Assembly (NCBI GenBank): GCA_963521185.1
Contig: CAUQTV010000003.1
Coordinates: forward strand, 124,001 to 188,000
Reading direction: 5' to 3'
DNA from: Enterobacter_D sp963521185
GTDB lineage: Bacteria; Pseudomonadota; Gammaproteobacteria; Enterobacterales; Enterobacteriaceae
Length of the DNA: 64,000 nt
Under the pieces are notes generated by a model. That model did no database searches. It was not told the origin of the DNA and saw only the letters and a program-made list of their open reading frames with translations. A program made the position numbers and the translations under genes. Shown piece by piece: positions 55,117 through 62,744 of the stretch. How positions within the stretch are numbered: the first letter of the stretch is position 1; every line of letters begins with the position of its first letter.

Positions 55117-56385
55117 TTATAAGGCTGAATCAGATGCCGTCGCGGCTTGTTCTTCGGCGGCCTGGTCTGCACGCTCTTTATCCAGTTGCCGACGCTCAGC
55201 AATTTTAAAGAAGGGCAGGTAAACCAGCGCAGAGATAACAATGGTGCAGACGGACCACAGCACCGCCGGAATATTTCCGCCGGTGACAAAAAAGGCGGCG
55301 AAAACAGGGGGCATGGTCCAGGGGATCTGTAGCACCGGTCGGCCAATAATGTCGAAATACATCAGGGCGTAAGTTGCAGTACATAAAATCATCGGCGTGA
55401 CGGTAAAGGGGATCATCAGCAGCGGGTTAAAGACGATGGGGCAGCCGAAAATTACCGGTTCGTTAATACAAAAAACAGCGGAGGGCAGGGAGAGTTTGCC
55501 CACCGATTTATACAATTTACTGCGCGAGCGCAGCATGGCGATCACCAGACCGAGCGTGGCACCGGTTCCCCCGAGGCACATAAATACAATGTAAAAACCG
55601 TCGGCGGTAATATGCGGGATGGGCTGGTGGTTCAAATACGCCTGGGTGTTTTCCGCGATGTATTTCAAAAAGATCGGGCTGGTAATACCGGAGAGAATAT
55701 TGTCGCCGTGAATACCGCAGCACCAGAGCAGTGAGATCAAAAAGATCAGCACCAGCATGCCCGGCAGCGAACCTAATCCGCTCACCAGCGGGCTGACGAG
55801 CCAGGTGAAAAAGCTGTTGATATCAAAATTGAGCATCACCCGCACAAACCAGACGATGGCGATGGTTACCGCTGCCGGGATCAGGCTGACGAAGGACTGG
55901 GCAACGGCGGGAGGAACGCCCTCCGGCAGGGTGATAACGATATTTTTGACGACAAAAAAGCGCATGATCTGCACGCTGGCAATCGCCAGAATTATCGCCG
56001 AGAACAGCCCGGCCGCGCCGAGATTATCCACGTTGAGCTGATAGTGCTCATTGAGCTGCGCCAGCAGAAATACCACGGTCGCCACGGCGCTACAGGTGAG
56101 CGCATTCAGACCGTACTCTTTTGCCAGGTTATAGCTGATCCCCATTGCCGAAATAAGCCCAATCGCACCGAAAGTGACGGCGACCGGCGCGCTTAACTTA
56201 TTGGCCAGCGGCCCTAACAGCTCGCTCCAGCCGGGAATGGGGAGATTGGCGAGGATTAAAAAGACGCTGCCGGTAATGGTAAAGGGGAGCGTCAGTGCAA
56301 TGCCGTTTCTCACCGCCACCAGCATTTTGTTTTCACCGACCTGAATCAAAATGGGGACGACCTTGCCTTCAATAAATGTAATCAC
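55117..56385 (-). CDS. PTS EIIC, lactose/cellobiose (CelB) type
   Basis: The 422-residue product shows the IIC start FIEGKVVPILIQVGENKMLV followed by AVRNGIALTLPFTITGSVF, about ten membrane helices, and the substrate motif CINEPVIFGCPIVFNPLLMI. The GTG at 56385 is placed 7 nt after GGGAGG and is preferred to the longest frame starting at 56469. It is the membrane channel for a beta-glucoside or chitobiose-like sugar. No IIA or IIB gene is in the cluster, so these must come from elsewhere. A palindromic operator lies about 32 nt upstream. Confidence 0.85.
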   Translation of the reverse strand: MITFIEGKVVPILIQVGENKMLVAVRNGIALTLPFTITGSVFLILANLPIPGWSELLGPLANKLSAPVAVTFGAIGLISAMGISYNLAKEYGLNALTCSAVATVVFLLAQLNEHYQLNVDNLGAAGLFSAIILAIASVQIMRFFVVKNIVITLPEGVPPAVAQSFVSLIPAAVTIAIVWFVRVMLNFDINSFFTWLVSPLVSGLGSLPGMLVLIFLISLLWCCGIHGDNILSGITSPIFLKYIAENTQAYLNHQPIPHITADGFYIVFMCLGGTGATLGLVIAMLRSRSKLYKSVGKLSLPSAVFCINEPVIFGCPIVFNPLLMIPFTVTPMILCTATYALMYFDIIGRPVLQIPWTMPPVFAAFFVTGGNIPAVLWSVCTIVISALVYLPFFKIAERRQLDKERADQAAEEQAATASDSAL

Positions 56386-56416
56386 CGTCACGCCTCCCGG
56401 GGAGCTGTTATTTTGG

Positions 56417-56432
56417 ACTGGTATATACCAGT
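56417..56432. promoter_or_regulatory. Perfect palindrome ACTGGTATATACCAGT, probable GntR operator
   Basis: The 16-bp sequence is a perfect inverted repeat and contains the GT-N-TA-N-AC core of GntR/HutC operators; it resembles NagR (YvoA) sites of the TGGTCTAGACCA type. It lies about 32 nt before the PTS IIC start. The regulator is probably the GntR-type gene at 52336-53070. Confidence 0.7.
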
Positions 56433-56576
56433 TAGGTTTCAGTGTTTCACGCAAGGGCGGCGGCGTCAATGCGGCCTGAGAACCATTGAAAAGAGGGGGA
56501 GTTATTGAATCCTATGAACTTTCAATAATATCGATTGCGCTGGCTCACGCTTTGGGAGGAAGGTTTTGGTGAAAGT

Positions 56577-56592
56577 TGTGAACCGCAGCACA
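56577..56592. promoter_or_regulatory. CRP-like site in the PTS operon control region
   Basis: TGTGA-ACCGCA-GCACA matches the CRP consensus TGTGA-N6-TCACA at nine of ten positions. Position about 190 nt from the PTS start fits catabolite control of the operon or of the forward gene at 56751. Confidence 0.4.
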
Positions 56593-56750
56593 ATTATGCA
56601 TGGGCGGGTAATATCAGCGGGTGACGGGCGCTGATACATTCATAAAACAGATAGTGGTTAACGTTGTGATGCGATTCATTACAGTTACTGATTCGTGCTT
56701 CAGGTAATTTTCACCTCCGATCACGCCAGACACCTACCGATACTGTTTCA

Positions 56751-57197
56751 ATGAAAAAACTCGCCTTTCTCGTTCTCTTTTCACCGGCCGTTTTTGCGGC
56801 GTCCGATTATCAACCTGCGATCCAACAGGCGGTGCAGTTCAACCAGTGGTATCTGAAAAAAATCGCACTGCATGAAAGTCCGCTTATTGATGGTAGCGGG
56901 ATTGAACGTTTTGTGGCGTCTGAGACGCTGGATCGGCTGCGTGCGGGACACTTCGACGGGGAAATGTATACGACGGATTATTTCACCAGGATGGACAGGT
57001 TTCCCGACGTGCCGGTGACCGACGTCAAGGTGACGGCGACAGTGTACGATCCGGTGTGCCTGAATGTGTATCTCACCATCGGGAAGCGGACCGTCGTTGA
57101 CTGTATGCGGGAAGAGGCGGGGACGTGGAAGATCTACGCCGTTACCCAGATATCGCCTGGCTCGGTGCCGGGGCAGATCGCCGCGAGCCAGCTTTAA
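56751..57197 (+). CDS. Small exported protein of unknown function
   Basis: The 148-residue product has a clear signal peptide (MKKLAFLVLFSPAVFAASDY, cleavage likely after VFA), then a globular domain with two cysteines in CLNVYLTIG and DCMREEAGTWKIYAV that could form a disulfide in the periplasm. The pattern NQWYLKKI...ESPLIDGSGIERFV loosely recalls DUF3828-type periplasmic proteins. I do not recognise a definite family. The 3' end carries part of a short direct repeat with the end of yajL. Confidence 0.65.
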   Translation: MKKLAFLVLFSPAVFAASDYQPAIQQAVQFNQWYLKKIALHESPLIDGSGIERFVASETLDRLRAGHFDGEMYTTDYFTRMDRFPDVPVTDVKVTATVYDPVCLNVYLTIGKRTVVDCMREEAGTWKIYAVTQISPGSVPGQIAASQL

Positions 57198-57223
57198 GCT
57201 TCGTACCAGCCTTAAGCTTCGTA
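57193..57223. repeat. Short direct repeat at the yajL 3' end
   Basis: TTAAGCTTCGTA occurs at 57194-57205 and again at 57212-57223, 18 nt apart. The right copy is the coded end of yajL; the left copy ends the exported-protein gene. It may mark a junction where the accessory block was joined. Confidence 0.6.
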
Positions 57224-57805
57224 ATAGTTGTAGATCCCGGCCGCCATCACCAGTTGCGAAGCCACCTCGTGGGCTTTTTCGCGCCCGGCCAGCAGATCGA
57301 TAATCTTGAGCGCAAAATCGATCGCCGTGCCCGGTCCCTGACTGGTGAGCAGGTTGACACGCGGGTCCCAGACCACACGTTTATCCTGCCACTGACCTTC
57401 CGGGATGCGCTCTTTTAGCGTCGGGAAGCCGGTCATGTTGCCAATGGGAAAGAGATCGTGCGGAACCAGCACGGTGGCAGCGGCGGCACAAATGGCCGCA
57501 ACAATACGCCCGGAAAGATGGAACTGGCGCACGGTCTCCACCAGCAGTGGGCTATCGCGAAAACACTCCGCGCCCTTCACGCCGCCGGGCAGAATGATGA
57601 CGTCATAATCGCCGTCAGCGACCTCCACCAGCGGCGCATCCGCCAGAATTTTAACCCCGCGCGAGCAGACGATCGTCAGATTGCCGTCACTGGCGACGCT
57701 GGCGGTGGTTACGTCTATGCCGCCGCGCACCAGCAAATCGATGGTCGTGACCGCCTCGGTCTCTTCACTACCAGGGGCGAGGCATATCAGTGCTGATGGG
57801 TTCAT
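57212..57805 (-). CDS. yajL: Protein/nucleic acid deglycase YajL (DJ-1 family)
   Basis: The 197-residue product matches E. coli YajL from PSALICLAPGSEETEAVTTI to QLVMAAGIYNYYE. The nucleophile cysteine sits in AAICAAAATVLV; E. coli has CAAPAT, so Pro is replaced by Ala beside the active site. The protein counters oxidative and carbonyl stress. AAGGA lies 8 nt before the ATG at 57805, which is chosen over the GTG 6 nt upstream. It overlaps the end of panE. Confidence 0.95.
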   Translation of the reverse strand: MNPSALICLAPGSEETEAVTTIDLLVRGGIDVTTASVASDGNLTIVCSRGVKILADAPLVEVADGDYDVIILPGGVKGAECFRDSPLLVETVRQFHLSGRIVAAICAAAATVLVPHDLFPIGNMTGFPTLKERIPEGQWQDKRVVWDPRVNLLTSQGPGTAIDFALKIIDLLAGREKAHEVASQLVMAAGIYNYYEA

Positions 57806-58679
57806 ACTCACTTTCCTTACGCTTAATCAGTTCATACAGACGGGTATTTTCCGGTACCGGAATACCGTGCGCGCGGGCGCGCTTGAGTAAATGCCCGGTG
57901 ATGTAATCTATTTCCGTGTGGCGCAGGGCGCGAACGTCCTGCAACATCGATGAGATATTCTCTTCGGTGCTGCCAATGACCTGATTCACGTAGCTGAGCA
58001 GATCTTCCACCGAGGTGTGGTGGCCTTCCCGCTCCATGACCGCCGCCACTTCGTGACAGATGCTTTGGATCAGTTCCGGGTGCGCGCGCAGCTCGCCGTT
58101 CGGGCAGTTCCACAGGGCGGTGAGCGGGTTGATCACGCAGTTTACCGCCAGCTTTCGCCACAGCTCCGGACGAATGGTGTTATGCCAGGCGACGTCCGGC
58201 AGCACGTCCTGGAGGATATCCGCAAGATAGCTAAAATCGCCGTCATGCTGGCGCGCCGGGCCAATGTGCGTGGTGCCGCTGGCGACGTGCATGATGATGT
58301 TGCCGTCGCGTCGTGCCGCATGGGTGGTGATGCCCATCAGCAGCGGTTGCGGTATGTTTTTTAGCTCATCCACGGTGCCCATACCGTTGTGGATCAATAA
58401 AATGGGCGTCGTTGCGGGCAGTCTTCCCGACAGGCTTCTGACGGCCTCGGATACCTGCCAGGCTTTCAGGGTGACAAGAAGCAGATCGCTTTGCGCCAGG
58501 AAATCCGGGTCGTTGGCGGTTAAAGACTCATTGAAAATGCTGCCATCTTCTTCAATCAGATTCACACTGCAAAAGGGCTGTGGCACGCGAAGCCAGCCCT
58601 GCACTTCATGTCCATGCTTACATAACGCAGTCAGCCATAATTGACCTAATGCTCCGCATCCGAGTACGGTTATTTTCAT
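57768..58679 (-). CDS. panE: 2-dehydropantoate 2-reductase PanE
   Basis: The 303-residue product equals E. coli PanE in length. It starts MKITVLGCGALGQLWLTALC with the NADPH-binding GxGxxG loop, and the catalytic lysine lies in LWRKLAVNCVINPLTAL near residue 176. It reduces ketopantoate to pantoate for coenzyme A synthesis. It overlaps yajL by 38 nt and is divergent from yajQ. Confidence 0.97.
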   Translation of the reverse strand: MKITVLGCGALGQLWLTALCKHGHEVQGWLRVPQPFCSVNLIEEDGSIFNESLTANDPDFLAQSDLLLVTLKAWQVSEAVRSLSGRLPATTPILLIHNGMGTVDELKNIPQPLLMGITTHAARRDGNIIMHVASGTTHIGPARQHDGDFSYLADILQDVLPDVAWHNTIRPELWRKLAVNCVINPLTALWNCPNGELRAHPELIQSICHEVAAVMEREGHHTSVEDLLSYVNQVIGSTEENISSMLQDVRALRHTEIDYITGHLLKRARAHGIPVPENTRLYELIKRKESEYEPISTDMPRPW

Positions 58680-58844
58680 TGTTCCTCCTCACCTGCAACT
58701 ACGCCAGGCGTCGAATAACCAAGTATAGCGCCGTCTACGCAGGTTCTAAACGTCCGAATGTTCTGATCTCCGGGGTTTAACACGTTGAGTTATGCTTGTA
58801 TGCAGGTATTATGCATCGCAACAAATACAGAAGGAGAAGAAAAG

Positions 58845-59336
58845 ATGCCATCTTTCGATATTGTCTCTGAAGTTGATCTTCAGGAAGTCCGTAACGCGGT
58901 CGATAACGCCAGCCGCGAAGTGGAGTCTCGATTTGATTTTCGTAACGTTGAGGCCACATTTGAACTCAATGAGGCAAATAAAACCATTAAAGTGCTGAGC
59001 GAGTCTGATTTCCAGGTCAATCAGCTGCTGGATATTCTGCGCGCCAAGTTGTTAAAGCGTGGCATTGAAGGCGCGTCGCTGGACGTTCCGGAAACCTTCG
59101 TGCACAGCGGCAAAACCTGGTTTGTGGAAGCCAAACTGAAGCAGGGGATTGAAAGCGCGACACAGAAGAAAATCGTGAAGCTGATTAAAGACAGCAAAAT
59201 CAAAGTGCAGTCGCAGATTCAGGGTGAAGAAATCCGTGTGACCGGAAAATCCCGCGACGATCTGCAAGCGGCGATGGCGCTGGTGCGCGGAGGCGATCTG
59301 GGGCAGCCGTTCCAGTTCAAAAACTTCCGTGACTAA
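58845..59336 (+). CDS. yajQ: Nucleotide-binding protein YajQ
   Basis: The 163-residue product has E. coli YajQ's length and sequence (MPSFDIVSEVDLQEVRNAVD to GDLGQPFQFKNFRD), a pair of ferredoxin-like folds. Homologues bind cyclic di-GMP or nucleotides; the cellular role is not settled. AAGGAGAAG precedes the ATG. Confidence 0.96.
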   Translation: MPSFDIVSEVDLQEVRNAVDNASREVESRFDFRNVEATFELNEANKTIKVLSESDFQVNQLLDILRAKLLKRGIEGASLDVPETFVHSGKTWFVEAKLKQGIESATQKKIVKLIKDSKIKVQSQIQGEEIRVTGKSRDDLQAAMALVRGGDLGQPFQFKNFRD

Positions 59337-59361
59337 TGTTGTGAAAATTTAGCGCGTGAAA

Positions 59362-59382
59362 GCCGGGTGAAACCCACCCGGC
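59362..59382. terminator. Hairpin between convergent yajQ and yajR
   Basis: GCCGGGTG pairs with CACCCGGC across a 5-nt loop after the yajQ stop and before the yajR stop. Confidence 0.6.
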
Positions 59383-59389
59383 GAATGCG

Positions 59390-60754
59390 TCAGACGGCTT
59401 TGATCGTCTGTTCTATTTCGAATCGATTCGTCACTTTGCTGTCAATTTTCACATATGCGCTGCGCTCGATCGGCGCGACCATCACTTCACTCACGCCCTC
59501 TTTTTCCCGCAGACGCTGCGTCAGCGCGTCATCCAATGGCACATCGTCGGGAATTTCGACGCGCAGGCTGCTGACATACGGCGGTTCCTGCATGGTGCTG
59601 GCAACCAGCAGCCAGACCATTGCCAGCAGTGCCCCCGCCAGGAATACCGTCTGGGAATCAAACAGGCCGTCAACCCAGCCCGACAGCGAGCCGCCAATCG
59701 CCACGCCAAGAAACTGGCTGGTGGAGTAAATGCCCATCGCCGTGCCTTTGTAACCCGCAGGGGCTTCTTTGCTAATGAGAGAGGGCAGCAGCGCTTCCAT
59801 CAGGTTAAAGGCGAGAAAGAAAATCTGTACCCCGATAACCTGCTCCCAGAAGTGTGGACCTGCGCCCCACAAGATGATTTCGGCAATCAGCAGCAGCGCG
59901 ACGCAAAAGACAAACACGCGCTTCATGCGGCGCTTCACTTCAGCGTAAATAATAAAGGGCACGACCGAAACGAACGAAATCAGCATCGTGACCAGATAGA
60001 TTTTCCAGTGATCCGCAGTGGCAAACCCTGCCGCTTCAAGCTGACCGGGCAGCGCAACAAAGGTGGACATCAGCAGGATATGCAGGCACATGATGCCAAT
60101 GTTGAGCTTCAGCAGTTGAGGACTGGCGAGGACTTTGCTGAAGCAGCCTTTCACCATGCCCGACTCGCGGTTGAGCACGTGGTTTTTGCTGTCCGGCACC
60201 ACCCACAGCGTGAGGGCAATGCCCACCGTTGCAAGGGCGGCGATCATCCAGAACAGCGCATGCAGGCCCAGTTTGTGGGTAATAATCGGGCCGAGAACCA
60301 TGGCGATAGCAAAGGTCACGCCGAAGCTAACGCCGATAAACGCCATCGCCTTGGTGCGGTTTTGTTCGCGGGTGAGATCGGACAGCAGCGCCATGACCGC
60401 TGCGGCAATGGCGCCGGACCCCTGGAGCGCACGGCCAAGGATAATGCCCCAGATAGAGTCTGAGAGTGCGGCAATCACGCTGCCTAAAACAAAAATAGCC
60501 AGCCCGCCGACGATCAGCGGTTTGCGCCCGATCCGGTCAGAGAGTAACCCAAAGGGGATTTGAAAAATCGCCTGCGCCAGACCGTAAATGCCGATGGCAA
60601 AGCCAATCAGCGCTTCGCTTGCACCCTGTAACGCCATACCGTATGTGGTCAGAACGGGCAGGACCATAAACATGCCAAGCATACGCAGCGAGAAAACAGT
60701 CCCTAAACCCCAGGTGGCGCGCAACTCGCCTGGCGTCATTTTATAGTCGTTCAT
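59390..60754 (-). CDS. yajR: MFS transporter YajR
   Basis: The 454-residue product begins MNDYKMTPGELRATWGLGTV and matches E. coli YajR. Twelve membrane helices with DRIGRKPLIVGG (MFS motif A) are followed by a C-terminal cytosolic ferredoxin-like (YAM) domain ending RSAYVKIDSKVTNRFEIEQT. It is an inner-membrane drug-efflux-type transporter of unknown natural substrate. The longest frame adds nine residues and is not used. Confidence 0.95.
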   Translation of the reverse strand: MNDYKMTPGELRATWGLGTVFSLRMLGMFMVLPVLTTYGMALQGASEALIGFAIGIYGLAQAIFQIPFGLLSDRIGRKPLIVGGLAIFVLGSVIAALSDSIWGIILGRALQGSGAIAAAVMALLSDLTREQNRTKAMAFIGVSFGVTFAIAMVLGPIITHKLGLHALFWMIAALATVGIALTLWVVPDSKNHVLNRESGMVKGCFSKVLASPQLLKLNIGIMCLHILLMSTFVALPGQLEAAGFATADHWKIYLVTMLISFVSVVPFIIYAEVKRRMKRVFVFCVALLLIAEIILWGAGPHFWEQVIGVQIFFLAFNLMEALLPSLISKEAPAGYKGTAMGIYSTSQFLGVAIGGSLSGWVDGLFDSQTVFLAGALLAMVWLLVASTMQEPPYVSSLRVEIPDDVPLDDALTQRLREKEGVSEVMVAPIERSAYVKIDSKVTNRFEIEQTIKAV

Positions 60755-60861
60755 TACCACCTCAATTTCAAAGCCGGGCATAGTGTAGTGCGGGGGCAGG
60801 GCAGGGTAAACAACGGCTTATTTAGCAAATATTACATCAATCATCTTTTGTTTTAACAAAT

Positions 60862-60889
60862 AAAAAAGGGCGCCGAAGCACCCTTTTTA
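60862..60889 (-). terminator. Terminator of the cyo operon
   Basis: On the reverse strand AAAAAGGGTGC pairs with GCGCCCTTTTT (one G-T pair) around a TTCG tetraloop and runs into six T residues. It lies just after the cyoE stop. Confidence 0.88.
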
Positions 60890-60901
60890 ACGCTGGCTGA
60901 T

Positions 60902-61789
60902 TTACCAGGCGTAGGCGAGCAGACTGTGGGAGTCTGGCACCATAAAATCGACCGACATCATCACCGACAGCGAGGTAATGGCGACGATGGAAAAGACGAA
61001 CAGTTTGCGCGCCCAGACCTTATCGTCTTCCACTTTATAGCCCTTGAGCGCCATGCCTAACCACCAGACGCTTACCGCAGCGGCGACCGCCAGATATTTG
61101 TATCCGGCGTAACCACCCAGTGAGAGCATCAGCGTCGCGACGGCAAAGGCGATGATGTAGAGCGTGATATGGTTTTTGGCGACCGAAATGCCTTTCACCA
61201 CCGGCAGTACCGGAATGTTCGCTGCCTGATAATCCTTAAAGCGGAAAATCGCAATGGCGTAGGAGTGCGGCATCTGCCACAGGCTAAAGATAGCCAGCAG
61301 GATGAGCGCACCGCTGTCGAAATTACCGGTGACCGCGCAGTAGCCAATCACCGGCGGTGCTGCGCCGGAGAGAGAGCCAATCAACGTGCCATAGACGGAG
61401 TGGCGTTTCATGTACAGGCTGTAAATGCCGACATAAACCACAAACCCCATCACCCCCAGCCAGCAGGCCAAAGGATTTGCGCCAAACCACAGCAGCATAA
61501 AGCCAGCAATACCCAACAAGGTGGCGTACACCAGCGACATTTTCGGTGAAATCAGGCCCTTGACCAGCACACGGTTCTTCGTACGCTCCATTTTGCGGTC
61601 GATGTCGCGGTCAATGAAGTTGTTGAAAACACAACCCGAGGCCACCACCAGCGACACGCCAACGAGCGTACTGACGAACAGGGGATAATCAATGCTGCCC
61701 TTGGAGGCCAGCAGGAACCCCCCGATCACGGAGATCAGGTTACCGAAAATGATGCCTGGTTTCGTTACTTGCAGGTATTGCTTAATCAT
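60902..61789 (-). CDS. cyoE: Heme O synthase CyoE
   Basis: The 295-residue product starts MIKQYLQVTKPGIIFGNLIS and carries the prenyl-transferase motif NNFIDRDIDRKMERTKNR. It is an inner-membrane enzyme that adds a farnesyl group to heme B to make heme O for cytochrome bo. The longest frame to 61906 runs into cyoD and is rejected. It closes the cyo operon. Confidence 0.96.
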   Translation of the reverse strand: MIKQYLQVTKPGIIFGNLISVIGGFLLASKGSIDYPLFVSTLVGVSLVVASGCVFNNFIDRDIDRKMERTKNRVLVKGLISPKMSLVYATLLGIAGFMLLWFGANPLACWLGVMGFVVYVGIYSLYMKRHSVYGTLIGSLSGAAPPVIGYCAVTGNFDSGALILLAIFSLWQMPHSYAIAIFRFKDYQAANIPVLPVVKGISVAKNHITLYIIAFAVATLMLSLGGYAGYKYLAVAAAVSVWWLGMALKGYKVEDDKVWARKLFVFSIVAITSLSVMMSVDFMVPDSHSLLAYAW

Positions 61790-61800
61790 ACTCGCCGCTC

Positions 61801-62130
61801 TTAGTGAACCATCATGTTGTAGTTCAGGTTCCACATAATCCAGATTGAGCCCACTACCACAATGGCAATGATCAGCACCGTAAAGACAAAGGCCACCAGG
61901 TTCCAACGCTCTTCAGAAGAGGTATTCATGTGCAGGAAGCACACCAGGTGAACCAGAATCTGTACAACCGCCATCACCAGCACAACGCCAAGCAGCGTCG
62001 CGTGAGAGGCCGTGCCGTTCATGACCATCCAGAACGGGATAACAGTCAGGATGATCGACAGGATAAAACCTGTCATGTAGGTTTTTACGCTACCGTGAGA
62101 AGCGCCGTTATGATCGGTAGAATGACTCAT
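61801..62130 (-). CDS. cyoD: Cytochrome bo ubiquinol oxidase subunit IV CyoD
   Basis: The 109-residue product (MSHSTDHNGASHGSVKTYMT onwards) has three membrane helices and E. coli CyoD's length. It supports assembly of the copper centre. Its start overlaps the cyoC stop by one base. Confidence 0.96.
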   Translation of the reverse strand: MSHSTDHNGASHGSVKTYMTGFILSIILTVIPFWMVMNGTASHATLLGVVLVMAVVQILVHLVCFLHMNTSSEERWNLVAFVFTVLIIAIVVVGSIWIMWNLNYNMMVH

Positions 62131-62744
62131 TACATCGCCCCCATCAGGTAAACAACAGAGAACACGCAGATCCATACTACGTCGAGGAAGTGCCAGAACA
62201 TGCTCAGGCACATCAGACGCGTACGGTTGGTGCTGGTCAGCCCGCGACGGGTAACCTGGAACATCATCACCGCCATCCACACCAGACCTGAGGTCACGTG
62301 CAGACCGTGGGTTCCGACCAGCGCGAAGAAGCCAGACAGGAAGCCACTGCGATCCGGGCCGAAGCCTTCACCGATCAGGTGATGGAATTCATAGATTTCC
62401 ATGCCCACGAAGCCCGCACCAAACAGGAAGGTCAGCGCCAGCCAGGAGATTACCTGGCTTTTCAGACCTTTGTTCATAGCGATGATCGCCATGCCGTAGG
62501 TGATGGAGCTAAACAGCAGGAGGAAAGTTTCCACCAGCACAAACGGCAGTTCGAAAATATCTTTACCGGTCGGGCCACCCGCCGTGCCGTTCACCAGAAC
62601 GGCGTAGGTCGCGAACAGACATGCAAACAGAATGCAGTCGCTCATCAGGTAGATCCAGAAACCAAACACCTTGTTCGGTCCTGCATCGTGGTGCCCATGA
62701 TCGTGCTCATGGGCCGTTGCGTGAGTTAAAGTCTCAGTCGACAT
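62130..62744 (-). CDS. cyoC: Cytochrome bo ubiquinol oxidase subunit III CyoC
   Basis: The 204-residue product begins MSTETLTHATAHEHDHGHHD and has five membrane helices with GTHGLHVTSGLVWMAVMM, the subunit III signature. It overlaps cyoB by 11 nt, indicating coupled translation. Confidence 0.97.
   Translation of the reverse strand: MSTETLTHATAHEHDHGHHDAGPNKVFGFWIYLMSDCILFACLFATYAVLVNGTAGGPTGKDIFELPFVLVETFLLLFSSITYGMAIIAMNKGLKSQVISWLALTFLFGAGFVGMEIYEFHHLIGEGFGPDRSGFLSGFFALVGTHGLHVTSGLVWMAVMMFQVTRRGLTSTNRTRLMCLSMFWHFLDVVWICVFSVVYLMGAM

Larger units (their letters stand above)
56386..56750. other. Control region between the PTS operon and the forward exported-protein gene
   Basis: This 365-nt divergent intergenic region holds the palindrome at 56417-56432 and a CRP-like site at 56577-56592. 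No gene is seen. Promoters for both sides should be here. Confidence 0.5.
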
